From positions 186,001 through 250,000 of the forward strand of contig JAGEMR010000016.1 in NCBI GenBank assembly GCA_021030915.1: 64,000 bases of DNA, in the 5' to 3' direction. Positions within the stretch are counted from its first letter, which is position 1; each line of letters opens with the position of its first letter. Made by a program: the position numbers and the translations under genes. Shown here in pieces: positions 11,930 to 24,383 of this stretch. The DNA comes from Astrothelium macrocarpum (taxonomy: Eukaryota; Ascomycota; Dothideomycetes; Trypetheliales; Trypetheliaceae). The notes under the pieces were generated by a model, which was not told where the DNA came from, searched no databases, and was given only the letters and a program-made list of their open reading frames with translations.

Positions 11930-13605
11930 ATTGGCTTGGTTCGAAATGCGCGCTACGAATTCCAGCGGGAGCTTCGTCTTAGAAAGACTGTCTTCCAGCA
12001 AAGTCGAGCAAACTCAAGCCTTCATATAAGCCAAGACGCGTTGCTGTCCGTCCATTCTGGGGATCCTAGTTGATCATTTGCTCATGAGCAACTGCAAGCC
12101 AACCAAGGATTCGAGATTTGATCTCATCGCGACCCAGATTCTCGATGAGTTGTGGAAGGTCATGATCTCATTCATGCACCGAAGAAAGCGATACTGTAGT
12201 TGGGTTACCTAACTGGAACACGGGAGGCACGTTGACGAAGCCACGAGTTTTGTGGCAAGTCAAGATACATGAATGCCATCAAGAACGACCCAAAAATGAT
12301 GAAAATGTAGCCAATCATAACCCGATAGCAGGTAGATGTAGCGGCGGCCTACCGGGAAGAAATTGCGGGGAAAATTTGCTATTGACAGAGATGATGATCA
12401 ATTAAACCGACTTAGGCAAGAGGGAAGCGCTTGTCGACTGGAGACTGTACCAAACCCAGGATGGCTGTTATTGAAGGGGTTCTCCACGATGGAATTTTCA
12501 TAAAATAGCGTAGAGCCAATATGGGATTCCGACTTTGCCATGCAATTTTGCCGTGTCTAGCACTATTGATTGGTCTACCTTGGAAGAAGCAACCTGAGAA
12601 GTACAAGCGTCGATTCTCGCAATCGAGATGATTGAGTTTCTGGGGCGTGCCGTACTACCGCCTGGTGTGCGTTCGTTATTGGCCTTCCATGATACCAATT
12701 AATCTAAAATAAACCTCCTTTTAGACCAGTCTGGGTGGGAGCGACGTGGTTGATCACGTGAGAGCACCGTGCACGTTGCGGATGGCGTGATCTCCTTCGA
12801 TGTTACACAGTCGGCGGTGAACACCAAGCCAGAGATATAAGCTCTTTGGTGCCCACAAGATCATTGTACTCCAGTCCAAGCCGCTTTCTTGCAAGCTGTG
12901 GGTGACTATCAGGAAAGACATTTTCTTGGTAGAACTGCTCACAGGGTACAGTGTTACCTCGACAGACGTAAACATTGTACACTGCAAATCCCTTTCGTAA
13001 TTCGAGTTCATTTTCTTGTATCAAAGAAGAATTCTTTGCAGTCGATCGGGCTTCTTCTCCTCTCCGCGCGCGGATTTAGCGACACTTTCTGGTTAGCCGA
13101 ATCCACAGGATGACAGCCAGCAGATCAACCTACGTCCATCGATTTGTCTGGACGAACGCCTCATCTCATCACACAATGTGCTGTAGGGACTACAGCGAGC
13201 GGGAGAAAGGCGAAAAGAATTGTGACAACAACTTTCCACTTGCCATTGAACGTGACGCCAGAAACCCGCTTTTACGTCATTATGTGGGTCTTGGGAAACA
13301 GTGAAATTTTCCTAACCTTTGGTAAGTGAAATTAAAACGGCCGCGACGGTGCGGATCAAGCGCACGTTGGGGAGGCGCGGCGAGAAACCGCGTACCAAGG
13401 TAGGCGCATGAGGGCAAGAATTCAGCAGGCATGGATGAAGGGTTGGCCCAGATTCCTCCTTCCTGGTGATTTTGTTGTTGTTGTCCATTCATTTTCAGTG
13501 CTGCTCCTCTGGTTCTCCCTCACTCCATTGATTTGGCTTCCTAGCTTTGTATTACTATTTGATTACTCTGCTTCAAATCAGTGCACCAATCGCTTGACAC
13601 TGAAG
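11930..13605. other. Gene-poor spacer with one coding-like relic
   Basis: About 1.7 kb with no complete gene. It contains the promoter side of the ferritin-like gene and, at 12803-13024, a minus-strand frame that reads like protein (listed separately). The remainder shows short unrelated frames only. Confidence 0.4.
12803..13024 (-). pseudogene. Coding-like relic, family not recognised
   Basis: A 73-codon frame with a natural amino acid mix, including GFAVYNVYVCRGNTVPCEQF, then FPDSHPQLARKRLGLEYNDL and GTKELISLAW. I do not recognise the family. It has no convincing start or neighbouring exons, so it looks like a remnant of a larger gene or an exon of one I could not assemble. This is weak evidence. 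Confidence 0.2.
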
Positions 13606-15177
13606 ATGTTGGCGAAGCCCATCTTCCTTGCGACCCATCCCCGGGCTTGCTCAACTGCGTTTGAAAGAGTTTTCATGACTCGTCGGGATAGCCTTTGCTG
13701 CATTCACGAGCCATTCGGAGATGCCTACTACTTTGGTCCCGAACGACTTGCCAAAAGATACGAGCACGATGAAGACTCCAGACTTCGCTCAGGATATCAA
13801 AACACAACCTATAAGGACGTGATCAATAGACTCTCAAAGGAGCAAAATCAGGTCGGGCTTCCTCCCTAACAAGATCTACTTACACCAAAGCTTTGCACAT
13901 TTGCCCAAACATGCTAATCCGCGACATTCTTTGTTGAATACATTTAATTTGTACTTTGTATCATTGAACCGTCTCCGATATGCTCAAAACACTTTGAATC
14001 ACGCCCGCACTATCGTTCTCATGTGTTCTGATGCTGCATTTACACAATGTTGTTGGCATACCGGATGGCGTACCGCATAGCATATCAATTGACATTATTG
14101 TGGAACTCAAGCAAGTACAAGCAACTCTAAGCCGATCAAGTCGTCAACTTGAAATTCCGTGATTCCAAGCTTTCTGCCGTCCTTAGCCACGACTCTCAGT
14201 ACGGAATTTGCATATACTTACAACATATACAGGGAAATCGTCTTTTTATCAAGGACATGGCTCAATACCTGATCCCACCGGGTGGTACATCTGCATCGAT
14301 CGCACCATCGCTACATGACCCTAAGCGCGGCATTGGAACCAACCTCCCCAATCAAGACATTTCAGAAATGCCAGCTGGTCCTCCAGACGGTGTCGTTGAG
14401 AATGCAAAGAACGGGACGGACATTCCGAGAAAGACGACACGCGCATCCAATTCCACTCTGAGGGAGCCAAACAACCCAACGGTGATTCCAGATGCATTGC
14501 TTCAGCAATTCCACTTCACTTTCTTGATTCGACACCCTCAATCCAGTGTACCGAGCTATTATCGTTGTACAATCCCTCCTCTAGACCGAGTGACCGGCTT
14601 CTACGATTTTATGCCGTCAGAGGCAGGCTATTGTGAATTGCGTCAGCTCTTCGATTATCTGCGTCACTCTGGACATATTAGTCCCTGGAACGAAGGCCAG
14701 TCATCGTGCTCCCGCCACTCCGGAACCGAAAAAGATGGGCCCGAGCATCCGGCTGTTGAAATTTGTGTCATTGATGCAGATGACATGCTTGACAATCCTA
14801 ACGCAATGATCGAGGCGTTTTGCAAGAGTGTTGGAATCGAGTTTACTCCTAAAATGCTGGAATGGGACACTGAAGAGGATCAACAGCTTGCTCAGCAAGC
14901 TTTTGCAAAATGGCTTGGTTTCCATGATGATGTGGTTGAAAGCAAAGGACTCAGGCCTAGAGCGCATGTAGGATATCAACTTTCTGCCACCAATCATACT
15001 TCAAGCGTCTTAAAAGCTAATTTAGCCATACAGGAAAAGAAACTCAAAACGAGGGATGAGCATTTCGAAGAGTGGAAGGCTAAGTATGGCGAAACTGCCG
15101 CAAACGTGATTCGTAAAACCGTTGATAAAAACATTGAGGATTATGAATATCTGAAACAGTTCGCCTTGAAGGTCTAA
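13606..15177 (+). CDS. Sulfotransferase-family P-loop protein
   Basis: Two exons (13606-13851, 14233-15177) give 396 residues. The start MLAKPIFLATHPRACSTAFE carries the 5'-phosphosulfate-binding loop of PAPS-dependent sulfotransferases, in the fungal form HPRACSTAFERVF. GNRLFIKDMAQYL follows directly after the splice. The second signature FLIRHPQSSVPSYYR holds the Arg and Ser expected to bind the 3'-phosphate. The region around VEICVIDADDMLDNPNAMIE and KWLGFHDDVVESKGL is typical of the fungal clade. An in-frame ATG at 13408 would add a hydrophobic leader, but it precedes the P-loop by 66 residues and looks like untranslated sequence. The 381-bp intron is several times longer than others here. 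The substrate is unknown. Confidence 0.8.
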
Positions 15178-15767
15178 TGCGATGCACGTTGGTTGTTCGC
15201 TTAGAGATTCAAAGCTGGTGAGGAAGGACTGTGAGTTTTACGGACGGTTCGGTCATGGATCTTTAATTTTGCCGCTGAAATAGCAAAATACGCTTTTGAA
15301 GCATTCATCTTGCACAATGTCGATCGACTTGCACCAGCTGCTATTGCGCTTCCCTGCCTAGAGAGATTGAACAGTCCTTGCGACCTATTCTACCCTGACG
15401 AGCAATGCTATGAACGTGATAGAGTTTGGATCAATCAGTGGGGGTTGGAAAGGAGTCGCTGGTTGTAGCCGAGTTTATTCATAACTTACTATCAAGAAGT
15501 TAACGAAGCCCCAAAGCGGGTTTGGGCTTTGCTGTAGATTCGGTGTCATTGAATCGGCACACGAAAACATAAGCATGTTATTGCAAGATAGAAGTAAAAG
15601 ACAAATTTCGGAAATGTCGAGTGTTCGGCGGAAAGGACTATTTTGTTGATATCTCAAGGTGGGGACATGTCTTATTTAGTTCGCCTTAGGAAATCTTGAT
15701 CAAGCGTGAGTGCATTCGAAACAAAAGCGGATCCTGCGTCACTAATACATTCTCCATCTACTCCGAG
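15178..15767. other. Intergenic spacer
   Basis: 590 bp between the sulfotransferase stop and the GNAT start codon. It holds only short meaningless frames. An in-frame ATG at 15696 precedes the GNAT start but adds an atypical leader. Confidence 0.4.
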
Positions 15768-16393
15768 ATGACCTCACTAGAGGACTTGCTTCCCAAAACT
15801 CTAAAAACACCACGACTTGAATTGCAATTGTTTGACTATTCTCCGGAGCATTACAAATGCCTGCTAGACGCGGTAAACAGTCCAATCGCTCATTCTCGGA
15901 TGGGCGACTTGGGCATACGGACACCGGAAGGTCTCGACGCGCTTAATAGATCGAGACGTATCTCGCCCTCGGTCCTTTCTAAATTTAGGTGTTCGATCGT
16001 AGTCGACATTGATCTTTGCTACGTCATGAAACTCAGCGAGGCGCCGCAAGTCGAGACGCTTATCGGAGGCGTCTCAGTCGCGCAGCGCAGCCCACATCTA
16101 CCACCAGAGATGGGCTGGTGTGTTCTTGAAGAGTTCCAAGGCCAGGGTTTTACGACAGAAGCTGCTATAGCATTGAAGCAACTTGCGCTGGTGAGTTGGG
16201 CATTCATGAAATCACGGTCTGGCTTCGTGCAGCAAATGAGCCAAGCATCAATGTAGCAAAAAAGGCTGGTTTCGTCTTTGGATCCAAAGCAGAAGATAGG
16301 GAGGGCAAGGAGAAAGTGGTCTATGTTCTACCTGGTATGAAATTTGATGATCAGGTTATATTATCTACATTTAGAGACCAGGAAGCCAATTAG
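15768..16393 (+). pseudogene. GNAT acetyltransferase, frameshifted
   Basis: The first frame from 15768 reads TPRLELQLFDYSPEHYKCLL, then AHSRMGDLGIRTPE, then LIGGVSVAQRSP, EMGWCVLEEFQGQGFTTEAA and ends usefully at ALKQLAL near 16190. This is the acetyl-CoA-binding half of a RimJ/RimL-type GNAT domain. The rest of the domain is in another frame: GELGIHEITVW, then NEPSINVAKKAGFVFG and EKVVYVLPGMKFDD, to a stop at 16391-16393. The two halves fit exactly if one base is missing in the GG at 16190-16191. An intron was considered (GTGAGT at 16191, CAG at 16230-16232), but it is 42 nt long and does not change frame. So this is either a pseudogene or a one-base sequence error. I did not find any other damage. 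Confidence 0.7.
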
Positions 16394-18353
16394 TTATCTA
16401 AACCAAATCTATCCGACTACACTCTATACTCTACCAAATGTATTTACTAGTCCACCCAGCCTGGCCTTATGCCAGGAGTACTATCATAACGTTCGCTCGG
16501 AAACTCTCAAGGCTCATCAGTGATCACAGTATCTATCCTTCTTTTCAATCGCCTGCGAATCCTTCGACCGGTCTGTCGATCTCTCTCTACTCTTCCCTGC
16601 AGCGCTTAACAAACCGGGCAGTGGAATGAATGGCCATCTCTTAAATTATGGACGGTCTGAATCTTGCTTCGAATCCGACGCTCCTATGTATCCATATTCA
16701 CCAAGCTGGCCACGACATCGCGAGTCATCGACATGTATCATTCCGGGTTCGACAAGGTCAAGAACAGGCTTGAATTGTGTCGTACAAGTAGACAATGCAT
16801 TTGCTGCTATGAGAGCTTGACGGCAAATGACAGTCTTCCGTTCCGCAAAAAAAAAAAAAAGGTTTTTGGATGAACAAGTCTTGTTTAAGAAGACTGGACA
16901 GTAAACCGCCGCAGCAATCGCACTATCTGCTGGTCAGTCAGGTTCAATTGAGCAAGATATAGTACTTATGTTGCTCGTAAAGAGAAGATAGTATACACAT
17001 CGTGGAAGGGAAGTCCGGATCCTGAACATGACGACAATGGAAAATAGAATAAAATGCAAAGTCGGTGACTATATTGAGGATGTAGAACGAATTCCAGAAC
17101 GCCGTCTAATACGATTCAGTAAATTAGGGTAAATGATCTCCAAGCTATGCTTGCTCTATCACATCATAAGTTAGAAATGTAGTTCCTTGATGCAATTAGA
17201 TGGCATTGGAAGAAGATCGCACACACTGCTGAAAGTCTTCATAGGACATCGAAAATCGCACATGTGCAAGCAACGGCTCTTGCACGTCGCTATAGAGCCA
17301 AAGACCACAGAAATGCCGGTATTGGGGCCTTGATCAAGCATAATCCTACGTCCGTGAGTACATCTGCTGCATAGGCTGCCTTTTTGATGTTAGTCGATTC
17401 AAGTGCACCAATTTCTAATGCATATCTTTTGCCCGTGACTAATATCTGTGGAATATGCATTGCGTAGGTGTTGACCATAGCCGGAGGGAAGTTATTGAAC
17501 GCATTATGTGGTACAAGATGTTGATAAAGCTTCAGAGTGTTGGACGCACGCACACGTCAAATCTCCTTGCTGAGTCATATTTGTCCCCACATCTACCAAC
17601 TCCCGTTGGTTGACCTAATTTTATCTCATTTGTGGTGCCTTTCCTCACCGAGTACGCATCTGTCAGTACTGTTGCTCCAACCACCTCTGTGCCAAGGAAA
17701 TGGATAACGAAAGCTGCTTCGCTCGATCGTGGGCTAGCACAGCCCAGGCCTTCAAGAAAGGCAAGATCAAAAAGCTTCGAAGGTGCCTCACAAAATCAAT
17801 TAAGTGAGCAATTAACCATTGGCAATTCAAGCTTGCTCCTCAGTGAGATTCCTGGGATTTAAAGTGCAATCGCAGTCGTATGAGAGCGAACCTCGCTGTT
17901 ACACAACATGCAGGCAACAGTGCCCTTTCACTGTTCTATCACCCCACAGCGGTTCGGCGATAAGGCGATTGGATATGTGTGATTCAGGTGGGCCAATCGT
18001 ATCACTTTTTGGCAGTGTTCAATTCTTAGTCACTTTCAAGTGTTACCCGCATGCTGTTTGGCTATGCACCGTCTACATTCGCCGAACCTGTACAAACAAA
18101 CGGAGACGTCGGCGCTTCTGCCTTGATTGACTTTACCAAGCTTTTGTCATTTCCATGAAGGCTGCTTTTCTCGCAAGAACACGGCTTCTTTGGTTTCGTG
18201 AATCTATGACAAGCAATTTCAATCCATAAGGCTGCCACCAGCACCGAGGACAGAACCGTTGATCAATCAGACGCCCAAGGCCAGTCCGCGAGAAGATTCA
18301 ACGCATAGCCCTCTACCTTATCTTCAATTAATGTCGATTTTCGTTCGTCCGTC
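16394..18353. other. Gene-poor spacer
   Basis: Nearly 2 kb. A run of 14 A's lies near 16848-16861. A minus-strand frame at 17290-17553 (87 codons) includes FNNFPPAMVNTYAMHIPQIL and AAYAADVLTDVGLCLIKAP, which reads like protein but which I cannot assign. The last part must hold the promoter of the helicase gene at 18354. Confidence 0.4.
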
Positions 18354-21300
18354 ATGGCCCCTTCATCTTCTAAACTCCCGTGTCGCTTCATTTTACAGCC
18401 TGGAGGCTGCAAAAAGGGCAATTCGTGCAAATTTTCACATGATGTCAAGAATCAAGACTCCCAAGAAAGACACCCGCTATGCAGGCAATTTGTGCTAGGA
18501 CGATGCAAGCACGGGGGGGGGTGTAAATACTCACATGACCTTGGAGAGGACGAAGACAGAAAGTCTGAAGCTATCGCCCGCGCTACCATTGAATCTGATC
18601 TCCGTACGTGGAGATATCTTTTACCAACGAACCCGGCAGCAGCTCGACCTCTTGGACCTAGACTTGCACAATTTTTCGGAGAAGTGTTTCGTTTCGTTGG
18701 CTGCGAGCCAACCATTATGCAAGGAACTGTTACAAGCCTTGCCTCTGAAGCTGGTCTTACCAGGATCAAAGAGCTGTTGGAGCTCCACATAGAGAATCTT
18801 CCGGAAGAGAAACAAGCCGCCGTCTTCAGCAAAAATTTCCTCCCTTTTTTCCGTACTATCACCCACCCTGAAGTACTTGCATCGAACGTACTTGAGAAAC
18901 ATGTCGGGACAATCTATAACTTTGTGTACGGGCACGGAGGCCACCGGGCCTTGAAATTATACAGACCTATTACTAACATGTTTGTACATATGACCGATGA
19001 TGCGTTGTCGGATTCTGTTCGGCAGGAAATCCAACCTGATCTGGTAACCTGCTTGGAAGCAACCGTCTTGGTGCTGGCCAAAATACTAGACTTCAACGGC
19101 ACAGCTAGCCTAAACGATGAATTCGTCCCGATTGTCGAAGTGCTTCCCATAGTGCTAGATTATGTCGAAGGACTTGACGACGGACAGGTCCAGACAACGC
19201 GAACCCGACAACAACTATCAAGAATACAGCAACGCCTAGGTCTGGGTCAATCTATGCCAGCCGCTCAAGCAACCAAGTCCAAGCCGAATGCATTGCCTTC
19301 CTTCCAAATCGAAGGTGATGGCCCGGGCTGGCTTTCCAAAGACGGCCCCCGCCATGACAACGATCACGATGACATTAGCCAGATAAGTATTCTACCAACA
19401 AGTGACGAGATCCGCGGCTTTCGCCAGGAGTACCTGCCGGTCAACAATCCAGAACAGCTCCATCTTGGCGGCATCGAAGGCCTCCTCGATCGCCATTTTC
19501 GTCTTCTACGTGAAGACACCGTCGGTCAGCTCCGAGACGCTATTAGACTCGAGATCGACAGCAATTACGACAAAAAGGATGCAAGACAGTCTGTTCGAAC
19601 TCACTCATACCAGAGTGTAAAGTGTGTTACCATGGACTTTGATCAGTGGAAGGGATTGAGATTTCTAGTCAGTTTTGACCAGCCAGCTGCCCTCCAAAAG
19701 CTGAACTACCCAACTGACCCCGAGCGTCGGCGATGGTGGGAAGCCTCGAAGAGGCTTCAAGCTGATTCGCTTGTTTGCATTCTGAGTTCCGATGGTTGTG
19801 CCACTTTTTGTACCGTTGTGGGCACCTATGAACTGAAGAATGACAATGCCTCTGAAGAGGAAGCAATCCGTACCAATAGCCCTCAATCGAGCCAACAAAC
19901 TTCCACAGGCTTGCATCCAAATCAGTTGGAAGGTACTGTTGGGAAAATTGATCCCAGCACTGATTTTCACGGACACAAACATCGAGCTCATACTGTCCTG
20001 CGACTTGTGCAACACGATGAATCAAATGCTGAGCAATTGCTCTCTCAATTTAGAGTCAACAACGCTCGAGGCCAGAGCTCATTGATTGAATTCCCTGGTG
20101 TCCTGCTACCTGCTTTTCAACCAACTTTACAAGCCCTTCAGCAAATGTCAAAGTCGTTGGACATTCCATTTGCAAATAGACTTGCACCAACATCAGACCA
20201 AAGCCCTGATTCTAACCAAACAGCTTCGCCCACCTACACGATGGACCGACGCTTTCGCTTTGACATGAGCTGTCTTTTGCAAAACAACAAGAACCTTACA
20301 CTCTCACTACGTGATCCGTTCGATCTTGACTTTTTCCAACGAAACACTACACTTGATGATGCGCAAGCTTCCGCTGTAGTAGATGCTCTTACACGAGACA
20401 TTGCCCTGATTCAAGGGCCACCTGGAACCGGCAAAAGCTTCACTGGAGTTGCCCTGATCAAAGTCTTGCTCGAAAACTCGAAAAGTGGCAATATCGGACC
20501 AATAATCTGTGTTTGCTATACAAATCACGCACTGGATCAGTTGTTGGAGCAGTTGCTTAATAATGAGGTTACCCAAATCATTCGCATCGGCTCGCGGTCC
20601 AAGTCGGAGCTCTTAGAGCCGTTGAACCTGCGAAAGGTCATGGAACAAATGACTCAAACCTCCCAGGAGAAGAAGGCAAAATATGATCTCGTCGAAAAAT
20701 TGTCAACAGATACAGATGCTATCCGCGATCTTCTAGAGCAGCTCGGTCGAACGAGTTCAGTTTCGACGATTGAAGAATATCTCCTCGTACATCATCCGGA
20801 ATTGCATTCACAGCTTTTTGGAGATGAGGATGATGAAGGTTTCAAACGTGTATACCGCAAAGACAACGTCATACGGGACTGGCTCAAAGCTCGTCATCCT
20901 CAACAGCTAAGCTCCAGCGCAGCCACATTTGGGAATGCGGGCCGTTCTCTCGATTTGCTTTGCAATAGCAACGTTCACAGCATGACTCGTGAGGAGCGCC
21001 GGAGACTGTACGAATACTGGATGGCCGAGATAGCCCGCATCCTTCAGGAGCAATTTATTGCAGCTCTTTTGAGTTATCACGAGACCAAGGAAGAGCATGA
21101 CCATATCAAGGATGATTTGAAGCTTCGTTGCTTACAACAAGCTAAGGTAATTGGGCTAACAACCTCCGGTCTGGCAAGAAATATCACCTTGTTGCGAAAG
21201 CTGCGCTCCAAAGTGTTACTCTGCGAAGAAGCCGGTGAAGTTCTCGAGGCGCATCTTCTTACCGCTCTGCTGCCATCAATTGAACACGCTATCCTGATTG

Positions 21301-24300
21301 GTGATCCTGAGCAGTTGCGACCGCAGATACAGAACTTTGATTTGTCAAGGGAGAATTCAGAAGGCAGAATGTACAGCCTAGATGTATCCCTTTTCGAGCG
21401 TCTCATACAGCCCCAACAAGCATCACTTGCATTACCTTACAGTGTGCTGGAAACTCAAAGACGCATGCATCCTTCTATCTCGCGGCTGATTCGGAAGACT
21501 TTGTATCCAATGCTCAAGGATGCGCCAAGTGTAGAAGAATATCCAGAGGTTACAGGTATGAGAAGGAGGCTGTACTGGCTTGACCACACTCATTATGAAG
21601 CTGGAAAGGACGAATCCAGCACCACATCGCATTCAAATGATTTCGAAATCCAGATGGTTGGTGCACTTGTGTCACACCTCGTGAAGCAATCTGTTTATAA
21701 GGCGAAAGACATTGCAGTCCTCACTCCCTATCTGGGACAGCTACACAGGCTTCGTCGAGATTTGGCCTCTCGGTTTGAGATAGTGCTTAGTGAACGAGAC
21801 AATCAAGATTTAGAGGCTGCCGGGTTAGAAGCATTGGCTCCTCCACCAGCTCCAGAAACCAGCCGGACCACCTTGCTGAATGCACTTCGCATTGCCACGG
21901 TCGACAATTTTCAGGGTGAAGAGGCAAAAATTGTCGTGATATCTCTCGTTCGAAGCAACCTGCAGAACCAATGTGGTTTCTTGAAGACAAGTAACCGCAT
22001 CAATGTTTTGCTTTCCAGGGCTCAGCACGGCATGTACATCATCGGCAACTCTCGGACTTATTCTGGTGTGAAGATGTGGAAGAACGTACTTGAGCTACTC
22101 CAAGCCGATGGAAATGTCGGACCCAGCCTTGAGCTGCAATGTGCCCGCCATCCTGAAACAATAATGAACGTATCCGCTCCGGATGACTTCTTGCGATTCG
22201 CACCTGAGGGAGGCTGTACCGAGATGTGTGCGCACAGACTTCCTTGCGGTCACAAATGCATCACAAAATGTCATTCAGAAGCACTTCACAACGCTGTATA
22301 TTGTTTGGAATCCTGTACTAGATCAAAGAAGGGCTGCGATCATCCTTGTCCCAGACCATGCGGAGACCCATGTGAGAAGAAATGTATGGTTGAGCTCGAT
22401 AACCTTAACATCACTTTGTCCTGTGGTCATTCTGTCAACAAATTGCCTTGCTGGCAAGCACAAGACAAATCTACAGTCGTGTGCAAAGAACAAGTTTGCA
22501 AAACAGTTCCAGGCTGTGAACACGAGGTTGTCGTAAATTGCAGTACCGACGTAGCCAAGCCGGGTTTCAAATGCCATGCTTCGTGCGGGTCTCTTCTATC
22601 GTGCGGACATGTGTGCCAAAGGCTTTGCCGCCACTGCCGCAAGAGGAATCTTGATGGATTTGTAGAAGTTGACCATGGGAAATGTCATACAATTTGCGGT
22701 CGAAATTACTCGACGTGCAATCATCGTTGCTCTGAATATTGTCATGGAGACGATTGTCCACCATGTAAAAAGCCTTGCGAGTTAAGATGTATCCATTCTC
22801 AATGCGCAAAATTGTGCAGCGAGCCCTGTGTTCCATGCGCAGAATCTTCCTGTTCATCTCAATGCCCTCATACCGCATGTACAATGCCTTGCGCCGCTCC
22901 GTGCGATTGGATACCATGTTCAATGAGATGCGAGAGAATCTTGAGTTGTGGCCATCAATGTAAGCCCCATCTTTTATACCCAACTCTGCTTTCTTAACAT
23001 GTCTTAGGTCCGTCGTTATGTGGTGAAGAGTGCCCGGGTGCTGGGTACTGTCAGCTTTGTGCCTCTGACGAAATTCGAGACGCCCTGGTTGACTATACCG
23101 AACTTGAGACGTACAAAAATATCGATTTGAACCAAGATCCGGTCATATTTCCCCAATGCGGTCATTTCATAACTTTGTCCAGCATGGACGGACAGATGGA
23201 TATGGGCCGCCATTATACAACGGACACGAATGGACTGGTGACTGGTTTGAATGGAGAGTCTGAACCGCTTTTAGAAGATGACCAGAGCGTGAAATCATGT
23301 CCACAATGTCGGGGTTCGTTACGAAATATATCCCGCTACGGTCGTATTGTTCGACGAGCTTTACTCGACGAGGCAACCAAAAAGTTCATCGCCTGGGCAA
23401 ATCGTGAATACGTATCTCTTGCTCAAAAGCTTCCAGAAGAACAAGAAAAACTAGAAAGCGCGTCCGTAAAGTCTCTGAATATGCCCATTACAGCACGGTT
23501 CGAAAAGATTACGCTCGAAGGCTCTCGGCTGAACCAAATTCGTACAATTGCAGCATCTCAGGGATCCGCAAGATATAGGACCATGATCGGACTACGAAGG
23601 GCGAGCCAGAATTATCTGGATAAAGTTCGAACGGAAGAGCAACCATTTCAGAGGGTCTGGGACATGGTTCAGACCGCACGACGACTGCACGGCAAAGCTC
23701 ATGGATCTTTCAAGTTCAGCAGTGGCGTTCTGCATACCACCTCTGAGCTACGCGCGGCTGCACTGCTTTTCCGCTGCGATGTTTCTCTTCTTTCCGATTT
23801 CGTGAAGCAGCGTCGGCAATTGATGTCGATGGGATTGCAGTGTGACCTATCTGTCGATCTGGATCGGAATCGTGAGGATTGCATTGCCATGATCGAGGCA
23901 GCCAAGGCAGCGGATGACAAATTGCGCCAAATGGAGGGACATTTCTTTTTTGCCAGCTTCGTCGCCATCGAACGGATGGCGAGCTCCGAAGATACAGCTG
24001 AGCTCAAGGACAAGGCACTAGGACATGTTAAGATAGCGCAGGAAATCCCTGATCCCAGTAACGTCGACAACTTCCGAGGGACTCTTACAGAGCTCGAAGA
24101 AGTCAAAGTCGCCTTGAACGAGGGCGTGTTCTACACAAGTGTACTCAAGGAAGAATGGAAGGCCATCGTTTCAGCCATGAGTCGAGAGTTCATCACAACT
24201 GGTCATTGGTATCGTTGTGTCAACGGACATCCTTTTACAATTGGCGAATGTGGACGACCAATGCAGAGCACAACTTGCCCAGAATGCGGCGCAGCCGTTG

Positions 24301-24383
24301 GAGGTCAACACCACGAGACCGCGCAGGGGGTGGAGCGCATGGACGATCTCGAAGCACGGTTCGGTGTGATGGGGATAGATTGA
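18354..24383 (+). CDS. ZNFX1/Hrr1-type RNA helicase with CCCH, NFX1 and RZ zinc fingers
   Basis: Two exons (18354-22959, 23008-24383) give 1993 residues. Two CCCH fingers open the protein (C10-x8-C-x5-C-x3-H and C43-x7-C-x5-C-x3-H). A superfamily 1 helicase core follows: Walker A GPPGTGKS near residue 690, CYTNHALDQLL, the DExx-type box CEEAGEV near 957, LIGDPEQLRPQ, VDNFQGEEAKIVVISLVRS and INVLLSRAQHGMYIIGN. From about residue 1260 a chain of NFX1-type Cys/His fingers runs to the intron and beyond (LPCGHKCITKCH, LSCGHVCQRLC). The C-terminus has an RZ-type finger (HWYRCVNGHPF, GECG, CPECG). This is the ZNFX1 layout. In fission yeast Hrr1 acts in RNAi-driven heterochromatin, and animal ZNFX1 works in small-RNA inheritance and RNA sensing. 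A role in RNA silencing is therefore likely but inferred. Confidence 0.92.

Noticed and set aside
16191..16232. 42-bp intron (GTGAGT to GTGCAG) in the GNAT gene
   Set aside because: Its length is a multiple of three, so it does not join the two frames, and it would remove conserved residues.
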